Source: Asanoa ishikariensis (GTDB lineage Bacteria; Actinomycetota; Actinomycetes; Mycobacteriales; Micromonosporaceae). Taken from it: a DNA stretch of 64,000 nt. The stretch spans positions 1,798,001 to 1,862,000 of the forward strand of contig NZ_FNQB01000003.1 of NCBI RefSeq assembly GCF_900107455.1. The letters run 5' to 3'. Position 1 is the stretch's first letter. Each line of letters opens with the position of its first letter. Below the pieces are notes generated by a model, which saw only the letters and a program-made list of their open reading frames with translations, was not told where the DNA came from and did not search any database. This document shows positions 47,928-56,471 of this stretch, piece by piece. The position numbers were made by a program, and so were the translations under genes.

Positions 47928-48764
47928 GACCCGGTCCCAGGTGCCGTCCTCCGACCAGCGGCGGTGCCGTTTCCAGGCGGTCTGCCACGCGCCGAACCGG
48001 GGCGGCAGCTCGCGCCACGCGATGCCGGCGCGGTCGCGATAGAGGATCGCCTCCACGACCTGCCGCTGCGGTGCCGGCGGGCGACCGACCGTTGACCGGG
48101 CCGGCGGCAGCAGCGGACGGATCCGGGCCCACTGGTCGTCGGTGAGCAGCAGGCCCGCCGTGGGCGGCGGGGCCGGCGCCGGTGCGCGGCCGGCTCCCGC
48201 GCCGAGCAGCGCCACGGCGGCGGCGATACCGGTCTCCGCCACGTCGCGGACGTCGCCGCCCTCCTCCAGGACGGTCGCGGTCAGCTCGCGCAGGCCGCCG
48301 AGGATGACCAGGGCGAGCTCGCGCGACACCGGCGCGATGCCCGCCCGGCGGAACGGTTCGTGGGCGGTGAGCCGCTGCACCAGGTCGGCGAGAGCATTCA
48401 TCGAGTCACGCCGGACCCGGCCGGCCACCGGGCCGAGCGACGGGAACTCGCGGATCCAGCACAGCGAGAGCTCCGGGCTCGCCGTGACGTGCGCGATGTA
48501 GGCCAGCACGGCCTGCCGGGTCTGCGCCGGCCACGGCGCCGCCGGGTCGACGGCGGTGACGATGCGGCGCATCAGCGCGGCGTTGGCCGCCTCCATCAGG
48601 GCCAGCAGGCTTTCGTCCTTCGTCGCGTACACCTGGTAGAACGTGCTCCGCGAGGCGCGCGCGTGCCGCACGATGTCGGCGATCGTCGTCTCCCGGTAGC
48701 CGCGCTCCTCGATCGCCCGGTGCAGCCCCTTGAGCAACCGCTCCCGGACCGGGTCGGCCGTCAC
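47772..48764 (-). CDS. TetR regulator fused to an IS5-type transposase N-terminal domain
   Basis: A 330-residue protein. Residues 1-195 are a TetR regulator: helix-turn-helix GYRETTIADIVRHARASRSTFYQVY and an all-helical ligand domain. After a Pro/Ala linker, residues ~205-282 match the DUF4096 domain found at the start of IS5/IS1182-like transposases (LTDDQWARIRPLLPP; AILYRDRAGIAWRELPPRFGAWQTAWKRHRRWSEDGTWDRVL). The DDE catalytic part is missing. The final ~48 residues are antisense to the lipoprotein gene and look non-functional. GTG 48764 overlaps the SDR stop (4 nt), so it is the last gene of the P450 operon. Either a captured IS fragment or a functional two-domain DNA-binding protein. Confidence 0.8.
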   Translation of the reverse strand: MTADPVRERLLKGLHRAIEERGYRETTIADIVRHARASRSTFYQVYATKDESLLALMEAANAALMRRIVTAVDPAAPWPAQTRQAVLAYIAHVTASPELSLCWIREFPSLGPVAGRVRRDSMNALADLVQRLTAHEPFRRAGIAPVSRELALVILGGLRELTATVLEEGGDVRDVAETGIAAAVALLGAGAGRAPAPAPPPTAGLLLTDDQWARIRPLLPPARSTVGRPPAPQRQVVEAILYRDRAGIAWRELPPRFGAWQTAWKRHRRWSEDGTWDRVLGRLQVTGQPDHADPVAGVQIPLAGVVGDVDLGDDLVRPDVRAGAQDARLA

Positions 48765-49588
48765 CGCCGTGACCGGCGCAGGCTGGCCACGATGTCGTAG
48801 TAGCGGGTCGGTGCCAGCCGGGCCAACGCGTCGACCAGATAGGCGTCCGGGCCGACCAGGATCCGCGCCTTGCCCCGGTCGACTCCCTTGTGGATGATCG
48901 CGGCGGCTCGCTCGGGCGTGGTCCGGGCGATCGCGTCGAACTCGGCCGCGATCTGCTCGTGCGTGCGCCCGCGGCCCTCGGGGTCCGCCCGGAACCGGGC
49001 GTTGCGCGCGATGTTGGTCTTCACCCCACCCGGGTGTACGGTCGCCGCCCGCACCCCGGTGCCGCGCAGCTCCTGCCGGAGCGCCTCGGTGAAGCCGCGC
49101 ACGGCGAACTTCGCGGCGCAGTAGGCGCTCTGGTACGGGACGCCGATCAGCCCGTACACGCTGGAGGTGTTGACGATCGTCCCGGAGTCCTGCGCGACGA
49201 GCGCCGGCAGGAAGGCTCGGACGCCGTTGACCACCCCGCGGAAATTGATCTCGTGCAGCCAGTCGTCGTCCGCCGGGAGGGCGCCGAGCACCGACGAGCC
49301 GATCGCCACGCCCGCGTTGTTGAACACCGCGCCGAGCGGGGCCGGCGCCCACTCGCTGACCGTTTGGGCGAAGGCCGTCACCGCCGCCGCGTCGCGCACG
49401 TCGAGCACCTGGCGCAGCACCGGCCCGGTCAGGTCGGCCGAGGCTTCCTTGAGCCCGGGCTCGTCGACGTCGGCGATGGCCACCGGGCAGCCGGCCGCGG
49501 ACAGCCGCCGGGCCAGCGCCCGGCCGATCCCGGACGCGGCACCGGTGACGACGGCCGTGCGACCCACGAGGGCCTCAGGCCGGGACAT
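48761..49588 (-). CDS. Short-chain dehydrogenase/reductase
   Basis: A 275-residue classical SDR with motif TGAASGIG, NNAG (VFNNAGVAIG) and catalytic Tyr-x3-Lys in SAYCAAKFA. Asp in IADVDEPG suggests NAD(H). The sequence style is that of the SadH/mycobacterial lipid-modifying SDRs. It overlaps the hydrolase gene upstream by 14 nt and the TetR fusion downstream by 4 nt, so it acts in the same pathway as the P450 and hydrolase, probably oxidising or reducing the hydroxylated product. Confidence 0.9.
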   Translation of the reverse strand: MSRPEALVGRTAVVTGAASGIGRALARRLSAAGCPVAIADVDEPGLKEASADLTGPVLRQVLDVRDAAAVTAFAQTVSEWAPAPLGAVFNNAGVAIGSSVLGALPADDDWLHEINFRGVVNGVRAFLPALVAQDSGTIVNTSSVYGLIGVPYQSAYCAAKFAVRGFTEALRQELRGTGVRAATVHPGGVKTNIARNARFRADPEGRGRTHEQIAAEFDAIARTTPERAAAIIHKGVDRGKARILVGPDAYLVDALARLAPTRYYDIVASLRRSRR

Positions 49589-50471
49589 CGGCGGGCCTGT
49601 CCTGCGCGTGCCCGGCGATCAACTGGGCGAGCCGGGGCCAGGCGCCCACCGGTAGGTCGTGGCCGAGACCTGGGATGACGACGAGCCGCGAGCCGGGGAT
49701 CGTCTCGTGGGTCACCCGCCCGCCGCTCGGGTGGACCATCCGGTCGCGGTCTCCGTGCACGACCAGCGTCGGCACCCGGACCTCGCGCAACTCACGCGTG
49801 CGGTCACCGGAGGCGTAGATGGCCGCGAGTTGCCGGCCCGTGCCGGCCGACGACCGGTCCCGGTCCCAGGCCTCGCCCGCCCGCGCGCCCACGGCGTCCC
49901 CGTCGAAGGGAAAGCCGTGCGAGCCGATGTGCCGGAAGATCCGCACTGCCCGGGCGGCCGCCTCCGCACGGGTGCGCGGTGGCCGGCCCGCGAGCAGGGC
50001 CCAGGTGGACAGTGCGGGGCGGCCCACCTTGCGGGCGCCGGTGGTCGACATGATCGAGGTCAGCGTGCGTACCCGGGACGGGAACTGCACGGCGACGGTC
50101 TGCGCGATCATGCCGCCCATCGACGCGCCGACCAGGTGGGCGCTGGGCAGCTCGAGGGCGTCGAGCAGCCCGGCGGTGTCGCGGGCCAGGTCACCGAGGT
50201 GGTACGCGTCTGGCGGGATGCGGCCGCGCAGGATCGCCGTGAGCGGCGGCGGCCTGTAGTCGGCGTGCGTCGACCGGCCCACGTCGCGGTTGTCGAAGGC
50301 GATCACCCGGTAGCCGCGCTCGGCCAGCAGGTCGCGGAAGCCCGTCGGCCATGAGAGCAGCTGCATGCCCAGACCGGCCACCAGCACCAGCGGCGGACCG
50401 CCGGGATCGCCGGTCTCCGTGTAGCACAGCGTGATCCCGCGCCCGACGTCCGCGAAACGTTCCTCGGTCAC
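49575..50471 (-). CDS. Alpha/beta hydrolase
   Basis: A 298-residue alpha/beta hydrolase. The oxyanion segment is LVLVAGLGMQ, nucleophile elbow VGASMGGM, acid VVHGDRDRMVHPSGG and His in IPGLGHDLP. It could be an esterase, lactonase or C-C hydrolase; the family is broad. The GTG start overlaps the P450 stop by 4 nt. It carries no signal peptide, so it is cytoplasmic. Confidence 0.9.
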   Translation of the reverse strand: MTEERFADVGRGITLCYTETGDPGGPPLVLVAGLGMQLLSWPTGFRDLLAERGYRVIAFDNRDVGRSTHADYRPPPLTAILRGRIPPDAYHLGDLARDTAGLLDALELPSAHLVGASMGGMIAQTVAVQFPSRVRTLTSIMSTTGARKVGRPALSTWALLAGRPPRTRAEAAARAVRIFRHIGSHGFPFDGDAVGARAGEAWDRDRSSAGTGRQLAAIYASGDRTRELREVRVPTLVVHGDRDRMVHPSGGRVTHETIPGSRLVVIPGLGHDLPVGAWPRLAQLIAGHAQDRPADVPA

Positions 50472-51787
50472 GCGCCGACCTCCATCCGGGCTCCTTCGGT
50501 GTGTGTCTGTCGCCGGCGGCGCCTGTTGACGACCACCCGGCCGCCCTGGTGCGGCGCGTAGGCGACGCCGCGCGAATGCCACCGCTCGTCCGGCGCGGAC
50601 GTCGTGCGCAGCTCGAAGTCGCGCAGCAGCGTGCGCAGGACCACGGTCAGCTCCAGGTTGGCGAAGGCGGCGCCGACGCAGCGCCGGGTGCCGCCGCCGA
50701 ACGGGATCCAGGCGTACGTCGCCGGTTTGACCCCGACGAACCGGCCGGGGTCGAACCGCTCCGGGTCCGGGAACGCCTCCGGGTCGTTCTGCACGAGGTC
50801 GATCCCGGCGAGCACGGTCCACCCCTTCGGCACCTCGAACCCCTCGATGACCAGGCCGTCCGCGCGGACCTTGCGGGCGGTGTTGAGCACCACCGGCCGG
50901 GTCCGCTGCAGCTCCAGGATCGTGGCGGCGAGCAGGTCCGTCCCGCCCTGGTCGAGGTCGTCGACGAGCGCGTGCAGCGCGGCCGGATGACGGGTGAGCC
51001 GTTCCATCGCCCAGGCCAGCGTGGTCGCGGTCGTCTCGTGCCCGGCGGCGAGCAGGGTCAGCAGCTCGTCGCGGACATGCGCGTCGGACATCGGCGCGCC
51101 GTCCTCGTAGCGGCTCTGCAGCATCATCGAGAGGATGTCGTCGCCGGGCTCCTCCCGGGCGCGCTCGATGAGCCGCTGAACGATCCCGTCGTACGCGGCG
51201 CGGTGTTCCCTGAGCTTCCGCCATGGGTTCCAGGGGCCGATCGAGCGCTCCTTGAACGGCACGACGGCCATCCGCGACCCGTACGTGACGAAGATCGGAA
51301 GCTTCTCGCGGAGCTCCTCGAGCTCCGCGCCGCCGGCGCCGAAGACCGCGCGGAGGATCACGTTGAGGGTGATCCGCATGAACGGGGTCAGCGTGGCGAA
51401 CTCCTGACCCACTGGCCAGGTCTCGGCCTCCTTGCGGAACTCCTCCTCGATCAGGCCGGCGTACGCCTGCATGCGCTTGCCGTGGAACGGCGGCACGAGC
51501 AGCTTGCGCCGGAGCCGGTGCGGCTCACCGTCGAGCCCGAAGATGGAGCCGCCGCCGAGCATCCGGCTGAGGTTGGGCTGCGGGGTGCCGGCCAGCTCGG
51601 GGCTCGCGGTGAAGAGCTGCTTGAGCCTGGTCGGGTCGCTGACCACCAGGGTCCTGCCGAACGGCGGCACGTCGAGGACGAAGGTGGGGCCGTGGCGGTC
51701 TCGCAACGACATCAGAAAGCGGCGACGGAACACCACCATCCCGAGCGCCTGCCCCACCTTGGGAACCCGAACCACGGGTGGGTCCAT
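50468..51787 (-). CDS. Cytochrome P450 monooxygenase
   Basis: A 439-residue haem monooxygenase. The I-helix is AGHETTATT, the K-helix Glu-x-x-Arg is ELQR, and the haem loop FGGGTRRCVGAAFA holds the Cys ligand (about residue 369). It is of the fatty-acid/steroid-like actinobacterial class (ExxR followed by PVVLNTARKV). It needs an external ferredoxin and reductase, which are not encoded here. ATG 51787 has a strong GAGGAGGA just upstream. First gene of the operon P450, hydrolase, SDR, TetR fusion, all with 4-14 nt overlaps. Confidence 0.94.
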   Translation of the reverse strand: MDPPVVRVPKVGQALGMVVFRRRFLMSLRDRHGPTFVLDVPPFGRTLVVSDPTRLKQLFTASPELAGTPQPNLSRMLGGGSIFGLDGEPHRLRRKLLVPPFHGKRMQAYAGLIEEEFRKEAETWPVGQEFATLTPFMRITLNVILRAVFGAGGAELEELREKLPIFVTYGSRMAVVPFKERSIGPWNPWRKLREHRAAYDGIVQRLIERAREEPGDDILSMMLQSRYEDGAPMSDAHVRDELLTLLAAGHETTATTLAWAMERLTRHPAALHALVDDLDQGGTDLLAATILELQRTRPVVLNTARKVRADGLVIEGFEVPKGWTVLAGIDLVQNDPEAFPDPERFDPGRFVGVKPATYAWIPFGGGTRRCVGAAFANLELTVVLRTLLRDFELRTTSAPDERWHSRGVAYAPHQGGRVVVNRRRRRQTHTEGARMEVGA

Positions 51788-51802
51788 ACGTCCTCCTCTG
51801 TG

Positions 51803-51820
51803 GAGTACCGCCGCGTACCC
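51803..51820. promoter_or_regulatory. Imperfect inverted repeat upstream of the P450 operon
   Basis: GAGTAC-CGCCGC-GTACCC pairs at 5 of 6 arm positions and ends 16 bp before the P450 start. It is a plausible site for the TetR-type regulator encoded at the end of the operon. No other evidence. Confidence 0.3.
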
Positions 51821-51867
51821 GACACGAGCACGGTAGCTCCGGCGCGCGGCAGGACACAAGGGTTGGT

Positions 51868-52572
51868 CTATGTCTCCAATGGGCTCGGGTTTGGAGACAG
51901 CTTCCGGTAGAACGAATGCACCGCGGGCTGGCCCGTGTAGTTGGGCCCGGCCCGATCGTCGGCGCCCCGGTAGTCGTACGGGAAGGTCGGCTCGCGACGG
52001 CCGACGAGGCTGATCCGATGGCGCCGGCCGTCGTAGGTGAACCCGTTGCGGCGGAGCTCTTTGCCCAGCGCGAGGGGCGCGCCGTCTTCGCCTCGGATGC
52101 TCGCCAGGTCGAGGTCCGCGACGAGCTGGCCGGTGTCGGTCAACCAACTCGCGGCGCGGGCCAGCACGCCCAGTTTGTCGCCGACGTAGTGCAGGCCGTG
52201 CACCACGGTGATCAGGTCGAAGCGGCGGTCCGGCTGCCAGCTGGTCGCCGGTGCGCAGACGAGGGTGACCGCCGGGTCGCCAGGGTCGAAGTAGTCGACC
52301 AGGTCGACGCCGACCAGCTCGACCCGGCCGGCGAGGCCGCGCGCGGTGACCTCGGCGCCGGCCTGGAGCAGGGCGCGGCCCTGGCCGCAGCACAGGTCGA
52401 GCCAGGCGACGGTCGCTCTGTCTTCCAACCTGGCCAGGAGCCGGTCGAGCGGGTTGAAGCCGAGGTCGCGGGTGTAGCTGTTCGGACCGGCGAGCTGGCG
52501 CTCCCGGTTCATCGCGATGTTGGCCACGACGGCCGATGCGGACAGCGTCTCGTCGTCCAGGAGGCCAGCCAT
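51868..52572 (-). CDS. Class I SAM-dependent methyltransferase
   Basis: A 234-residue methyltransferase with the SAM-binding motif WLDLCCGQGRALLQA and the post-II acid LVGVDLVDYF, then FDLITVVHGLHYV. Substrate unknown. It lies upstream of, and on the same strand as, the P450 operon, but a 9-bp-arm hairpin overlaps its stop codon and an 80-bp gap follows, so it is probably transcribed separately. Confidence 0.85.
   Translation of the reverse strand: MAGLLDDETLSASAVVANIAMNRERQLAGPNSYTRDLGFNPLDRLLARLEDRATVAWLDLCCGQGRALLQAGAEVTARGLAGRVELVGVDLVDYFDPGDPAVTLVCAPATSWQPDRRFDLITVVHGLHYVGDKLGVLARAASWLTDTGQLVADLDLASIRGEDGAPLALGKELRRNGFTYDGRRHRISLVGRREPTFPYDYRGADDRAGPNYTGQPAVHSFYRKLSPNPSPLET
51871..51899 (-). 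terminator. Hairpin overlapping the methyltransferase stop
   Basis: TGTCTCCAA (51871-51879) and TTGGAGACA (51891-51899) are perfect 9-bp arms around an 11-nt loop. The stem includes the last codons of the methyltransferase and reaches 3 nt from its stop. It probably ends or protects that transcript before the P450 promoter. Confidence 0.5.
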
Positions 52573-52672
52573 CCGACGAGCTTAGGGGGCTCCGTGTCAG
52601 GGCGGTGGCGGGCTCGTGTCAGCGCGGCTGGCGATCGTGGGTGCCACACCACTTCTTCGTAGGGAGATTGAG

Positions 52673-53881
52673 ATGAGCTTTTCCGAGGCGGGGCTTCGCC
52701 GGGTTCGCGACGTCCTGGGCCGGCACGTCGAGTCCGGGCGGATTCCCGGGCTGGTCGCGCTGATCAGCCGGGGCGACGAGACGCACGTCGAGGCGGTCGG
52801 GACAATGCGCCATGACGGCGGCCCACCGATGCGCCGGGACACGATCTTCCGGATGGCGTCGACGTCAAAGCCGGTCTCGGTCGCGGCGACGATGGTCCTG
52901 CTCGACGAGTGCCGGCTGCGGCTGGACGACCTGGTCGAGCCGTGGCTGCCGGAGCTCGCCGACCGGCAGGTCCTGAGGCGGATCGACAGCCCGCTGGACG
53001 ACACCGTGCCGGCGCATCGGCCGATCACCGTGCGGGACCTGCTGACCTCGACGTTCGGGCTCGGCATGGACCTGACGGCGCTGGGCGCCCCGATCATGGG
53101 CGCGATCTTCGAGCAGGGACTCACGCCCGACCTGCCGACGCCGATGCCCGAGCCGGACGAGTGGATGCGCCGGCTGGGCACGCTTCCGCTGATGTACCAG
53201 CCCGGGGAGCGCTGGCAGTACCACATCAGCAACGACGTCCTCGGCGTACTCGTCGCCCGGGTCACGGGTCAATCCTTCGAGTCGTTCCTGCGCGAGCGGA
53301 TCTTCGAGCCCTTGGGCATGAAGGACACCGGCTTCCACGTACCCGAAGAGAAGATCGACCGGCTCCCGACGTTGTACGCCCCGGACCCGGCCAGCGGAGA
53401 GTTCCACGTCTGGGACGAGCCCGTGGGCGGACGGTGGAGCGCACCGCCGGCGTTCCCGGGTGGTGGCGGCGGGCTGGTCTCCACCGTCGACGACTACAAC
53501 GCCTACTTCCGGATGCTGCTCAACCGCGGCATGCACGGCACCGAACGGATCCTGTCCCGGCCCGCCGTCGAACTGATGACCACGAACCGGCTCACCGCCG
53601 AGCAGCAGGCCGCCCGACACGCGATGGCCGTCAACAACGTGCACCTGTCGTTCGGCCAGGGTCAGCACGGCGGCTGGGGCTTCGGGACGGCGGTGCGCAC
53701 GTACCGGGGTGACTACGCACCCGTGGGCCAGTTCGGCTGGGACGGCGGCAGCGGCACCTCGACGTACGCCGACCCGGAGAACCAGCTCACCGGAATGGTG
53801 CTCACGCAGGTCGGGATGTCGGTCCCGGACTCGGCGCGGGTCATCCACGACTTCTGGACCACCGTGTACCAGGCAATCTGA
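52673..53881 (+). CDS. Serine hydrolase of the beta-lactamase/EstB type
   Basis: A 402-residue class C beta-lactamase-fold protein. The S-x-x-K motif is S63-T-S-K66 (MASTSKPVS) and the Tyr motif is YHISNDVLG, the form seen in esterases and D-aminopeptidases rather than true lactamases. GQFGWDGGSGTS fills the KTG position. No signal peptide is evident, so it is probably a cytoplasmic esterase. ATG 52673 has GGGAGA 6 nt upstream. It is divergent from the methyltransferase gene and convergent to the anti-sigma-like gene across a strong terminator. Confidence 0.9.
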   Translation: MSFSEAGLRRVRDVLGRHVESGRIPGLVALISRGDETHVEAVGTMRHDGGPPMRRDTIFRMASTSKPVSVAATMVLLDECRLRLDDLVEPWLPELADRQVLRRIDSPLDDTVPAHRPITVRDLLTSTFGLGMDLTALGAPIMGAIFEQGLTPDLPTPMPEPDEWMRRLGTLPLMYQPGERWQYHISNDVLGVLVARVTGQSFESFLRERIFEPLGMKDTGFHVPEEKIDRLPTLYAPDPASGEFHVWDEPVGGRWSAPPAFPGGGGGLVSTVDDYNAYFRMLLNRGMHGTERILSRPAVELMTTNRLTAEQQAARHAMAVNNVHLSFGQGQHGGWGFGTAVRTYRGDYAPVGQFGWDGGSGTSTYADPENQLTGMVLTQVGMSVPDSARVIHDFWTTVYQAI

Positions 53882-53885
53882 GCTG

Positions 53886-53922
53886 ACGGTCACGGGGGTT
53901 CAGGCCGAACCCCCGTGACCGT
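53886..53922. terminator. Bidirectional terminator between convergent genes
   Basis: Perfect 16-bp arms (53886-53901 and 53907-53922, beginning ACGGTCACGGGGG) around AGGCC, starting 5 nt after the esterase stop and ending 2 nt before the stop of the opposite gene. TTT follows on the plus strand. Confidence 0.9.
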
Positions 53923-53923
53923 T

Positions 53924-55009
53924 TCACACCTGACCACGTACGACGATGTCGCGGATGTCGCCGGTGACCGTCGTGACCGTGGAGACGCGGTCGCTGGCGA
54001 AGTCGAGTAGCTCCACGGCCGTGACCCGCAGATCCTGGCCCGATCGACGCGTGACGAGGGCTCCACCGTCCACACTGGTCTCGACCTGGCGCAGCGCGCG
54101 CTCCTCGTTCTTGGGAACCGGCAGGGTGTGGCGGCGGGGCCGCACGCCCGGCTGGTTCAGGTCGAACGTCCGCGGGTCGTCCGTCGCGCCCGCGGGGTTC
54201 TCGGTCCACAACGCCAGCGTGTGGCCGTCGGGCAACAGCGCACCACCGGCGAACTGGCTGTCTTCCAGGCCACGGTTCATCGTCACGACGTCGCGGCCGA
54301 GTTCACTCCCGTCGAGCGGGTTCACCGTCGACACGGACACCTCGTCGCTGTAGGCGACCGCGTAGCACAGCAGGAGGTACGCGCTGTCCCGGAGGCCGCA
54401 GACGGTCGTCGTGCCGTACGCGCCGGCCGCCACCTCGGCGACCTCGGTCCCGGTTGCCAGCTCGACCACCTTGACGGACTGCGGCGCACCGGGGTTGGTG
54501 ACGCCGGTCCGCACCGCCATCCACCGGCTGTCCCTCGACCAGGCCACGATGTTCGTGTCGTCGTCGGTGCCGAGGTCGACGACCCGGTCGCCGCCCAGGT
54601 CGCGCACCACCCGCCGGCCGTCCCGCAGCATGGCGACCCACCGGCCGTCGGGCGAGATGGCCCGCACGGCCTCGCCCCCGTCGTAGTGCCGACCGTCCGC
54701 GGTCACCAGCGTCGTCGAGCCGTCGCCGCGGGTGTAGGCCAGCACGGCAGGGCTGACCCGGGTGTCGGGCAGCGCGACCACGGACCGCTCGGGCGCCAGC
54801 CGCTCCGGAAGCCAGCCCACTTCGGCCGACTTGTCCGGGCGCAGAGGCAGGACGGCGACCGCTCCGGCGGCCACGAGCACCACGGCAGCGACCGGTGCGG
54901 CCCAGGCGACCCGCCGCTGCCGCCGGGCGATCCGCAGCGCCCGGTCCGTCACGTCGTACGACCGGGCCTCCGCCGCGACGTCGGCCAGCAGTTCCCTCAT
55001 GCCGGTCAC
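53924..55009 (-). CDS. Membrane-anchored beta-propeller-like partner of a sigma factor
   Basis: A 361-residue protein. A short cytoplasmic N-terminus (MTGMRELLADVAAEARSYDVTDRALRIARRQRR) is followed by one membrane helix (~35-55) and an extracellular part with repeated beta blades (ISPDGRWVAML, WSRDSRWMAV). Its start overlaps the stop of a SigE-family sigma gene by 4 nt. This position and one-helix layout suit an anti-sigma factor or sensor, but no ZAS zinc motif is visible, so the role is inferred. Confidence 0.75.
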   Translation of the reverse strand: MTGMRELLADVAAEARSYDVTDRALRIARRQRRVAWAAPVAAVVLVAAGAVAVLPLRPDKSAEVGWLPERLAPERSVVALPDTRVSPAVLAYTRGDGSTTLVTADGRHYDGGEAVRAISPDGRWVAMLRDGRRVVRDLGGDRVVDLGTDDDTNIVAWSRDSRWMAVRTGVTNPGAPQSVKVVELATGTEVAEVAAGAYGTTTVCGLRDSAYLLLCYAVAYSDEVSVSTVNPLDGSELGRDVVTMNRGLEDSQFAGGALLPDGHTLALWTENPAGATDDPRTFDLNQPGVRPRRHTLPVPKNEERALRQVETSVDGGALVTRRSGQDLRVTAVELLDFASDRVSTVTTVTGDIRDIVVRGQV

Positions 55010-55527
55010 CGGCGCACCTCCTGCTGTTCCTGGACGAGATCGGCCAGTTCGGGGGCGAGCTCACGCAGCCGGCGCAGCGCATGGTGGGTCTGGCTCTTGA
55101 CGGTGCCGACGGAACAGCCGAGCGTCTCGGCGATGCCGGCTTCGGACAGGTCGTCGTAGAACCGCAGAACGATCACGGCCCGCTGTTTCGCGGTGAGCTT
55201 GGCCAGCGCCTGCCGCATCAGCAGCCGCCGCACCGCGTCGTCGGCCTCGTCCCGCAGCGCCGGACGGTCTCGATGTTCGGCGGTCGGCAGCTCCCGGCGC
55301 CGGGACAACCGGCGCGAGGAGATGAACTCGTGGTAGAGCGCCTTGCGGACGTACGCCTCGGGTTCGCCGACCCCCGACACCCGATCCCAATGCCGGGCGA
55401 TCTTGACCAGGGTGGACTGCACCAGGTCCTGCGCCGCGTGATGGTCGCCAACCAGGAGGTACGCGACCCCTGACAGCTTGGCCAGCCGGGCTGTCACGAA
55501 GTCCCGGAAGCCAGCCTCGTCCCGCAT
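55006..55527 (-). CDS. SigE-family (ECF) RNA polymerase sigma factor
   Basis: A 173-residue sigma factor. Region 2 (VAYLLVGDHHAAQDLVQSTLVKIARHW) and region 4 (LTAKQRAVIVLRFYDDLSEAGIAETLGCSVGTVKSQTHHALRRLR) are joined by a short linker, with no C-terminal extra domain. This matches the actinobacterial SigE-family ECF group with FVTARLAKLSGVAYLL near the N-terminus. ATG 55527 has GGGGA upstream; a TTG at 55548 is the alternative. It is co-transcribed with the membrane protein downstream, which may hold it inactive. Confidence 0.92.
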   Translation of the reverse strand: MRDEAGFRDFVTARLAKLSGVAYLLVGDHHAAQDLVQSTLVKIARHWDRVSGVGEPEAYVRKALYHEFISSRRLSRRRELPTAEHRDRPALRDEADDAVRRLLMRQALAKLTAKQRAVIVLRFYDDLSEAGIAETLGCSVGTVKSQTHHALRRLRELAPELADLVQEQQEVRR

Positions 55528-55606
55528 CCCATCCCCGCTCGCCGGCAATGCACGTCACGACCTACACGAGGCCTGGCCGGCGAAAGGTTGGCACCCGTCC
55601 GGACCT

Positions 55607-55948
55607 TTATCGACGTGGTTGCCGCGCCGGCCTTCTCGCGCCGCGAGGCTGTGGCGGCAGGGTGGATGGCAGGCGTTCCTGGTGGCGGCGCAGCAGGCTG
55701 TTCAGGTAGAGCAGCGCCAGGCCCAGGACGCCCATGTCGTCCAGGTAGATCGGGTCCGGCAGCAGGTCGACCGGGAAGAACGTGAAGATGACGGCGCCGT
55801 AGAAGGCAAACTTGCCGCCGAAGCCCAGCTCGCCGAGTTGGTTGCGGACCCGGAAGACCCGCACGAGCAGGATGACCGTGCCGATCACCGCGCCGACCAG
55901 CACGATGGCGCCGGCCACGATGACGGCTATCCATGCCTCTCGGGACAT
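55607..55948 (-). CDS. YkvA/DUF1232 family membrane protein
   Basis: A 113-residue protein. One long N-terminal membrane helix (IAVIVAGAIVLVGAVIGTVILLV) is followed by the DUF1232 core FFPVDLLPDPIYLDDMGVLGLALLYLNSL and a basic tail. The family is small and its function unknown. It is 79 nt upstream of the sigma gene on the same strand. Confidence 0.85.
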   Translation of the reverse strand: MSREAWIAVIVAGAIVLVGAVIGTVILLVRVFRVRNQLGELGFGGKFAFYGAVIFTFFPVDLLPDPIYLDDMGVLGLALLYLNSLLRRHQERLPSTLPPQPRGARRPARQPRR

Positions 55949-56095
55949 ACGGACACCGTACCAACGCGTCGGTTCTCAGGCTCAGATCAACGTCGTCGAC
56001 TCGGCGCGGTCGTTGCGCAGCGACAGGAATCCCGGATCACGCCCTTGACGGAAAGCGGCGCCATGTCGGCAGCGATAACCGCCTACAGTGGGCCG

Positions 56096-56377
56096 ATGGC
56101 CTTGATCGATCTGGACCGGGAGGCACCCACCGGCCGGCGCACGGCGAGGCATCCAGCGAGGGCGGTCGCGGCGTTGGGCGTCCTGGTGGCGCTGGTGGTG
56201 TTGCCGGGCGAGCACCCCGCCGCCCCCACACCGAAGCCGGTCTCGGAATGCACCCTGTTTCTCGGCAACGGGTCAGGCCCACGCATCGGGGTGGTCGATC
56301 CCGAAACCGGCGCCGTGACCTTCCGGATGCCGCCGGACGAGGTCACTGCCGTGATCATGGAGATCTGTCCGGACTGA
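56096..56377 (+). CDS. Small membrane-anchored protein, possibly a truncated beta-propeller
   Basis: A 93-residue protein: basic N-terminus, one membrane helix (~24-42, AVAALGVLVALVVLPG), then a single blade-like segment LFLGNGSGPRIGVVDPETGAVTFRM of the PQQ/WD-like repeat kind, ending soon after. It reads like the first part of a longer membrane-anchored propeller protein, but there is no matching sequence after the stop. TACAGT (56084-56089) 6 nt before ATG 56096 suits a leaderless start; ATG 56063 is an alternative. Confidence 0.5.
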   Translation: MALIDLDREAPTGRRTARHPARAVAALGVLVALVVLPGEHPAAPTPKPVSECTLFLGNGSGPRIGVVDPETGAVTFRMPPDEVTAVIMEICPD

Positions 56378-56471
56378 CGCGCCTATCCCCCTTCTGGGCC
56401 ACGGACTCCGTGGATCTCTCACGTTACGCTGAGCGTCACTTCGAGCACGCGGTGCTTCGGAAGGGACGGCG

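Noticed and set aside
47772-48160. Intact insertion sequence
   Set aside because: Only the N-terminal transposase domain is present; no DDE domain, terminal inverted repeats or target duplication was found.
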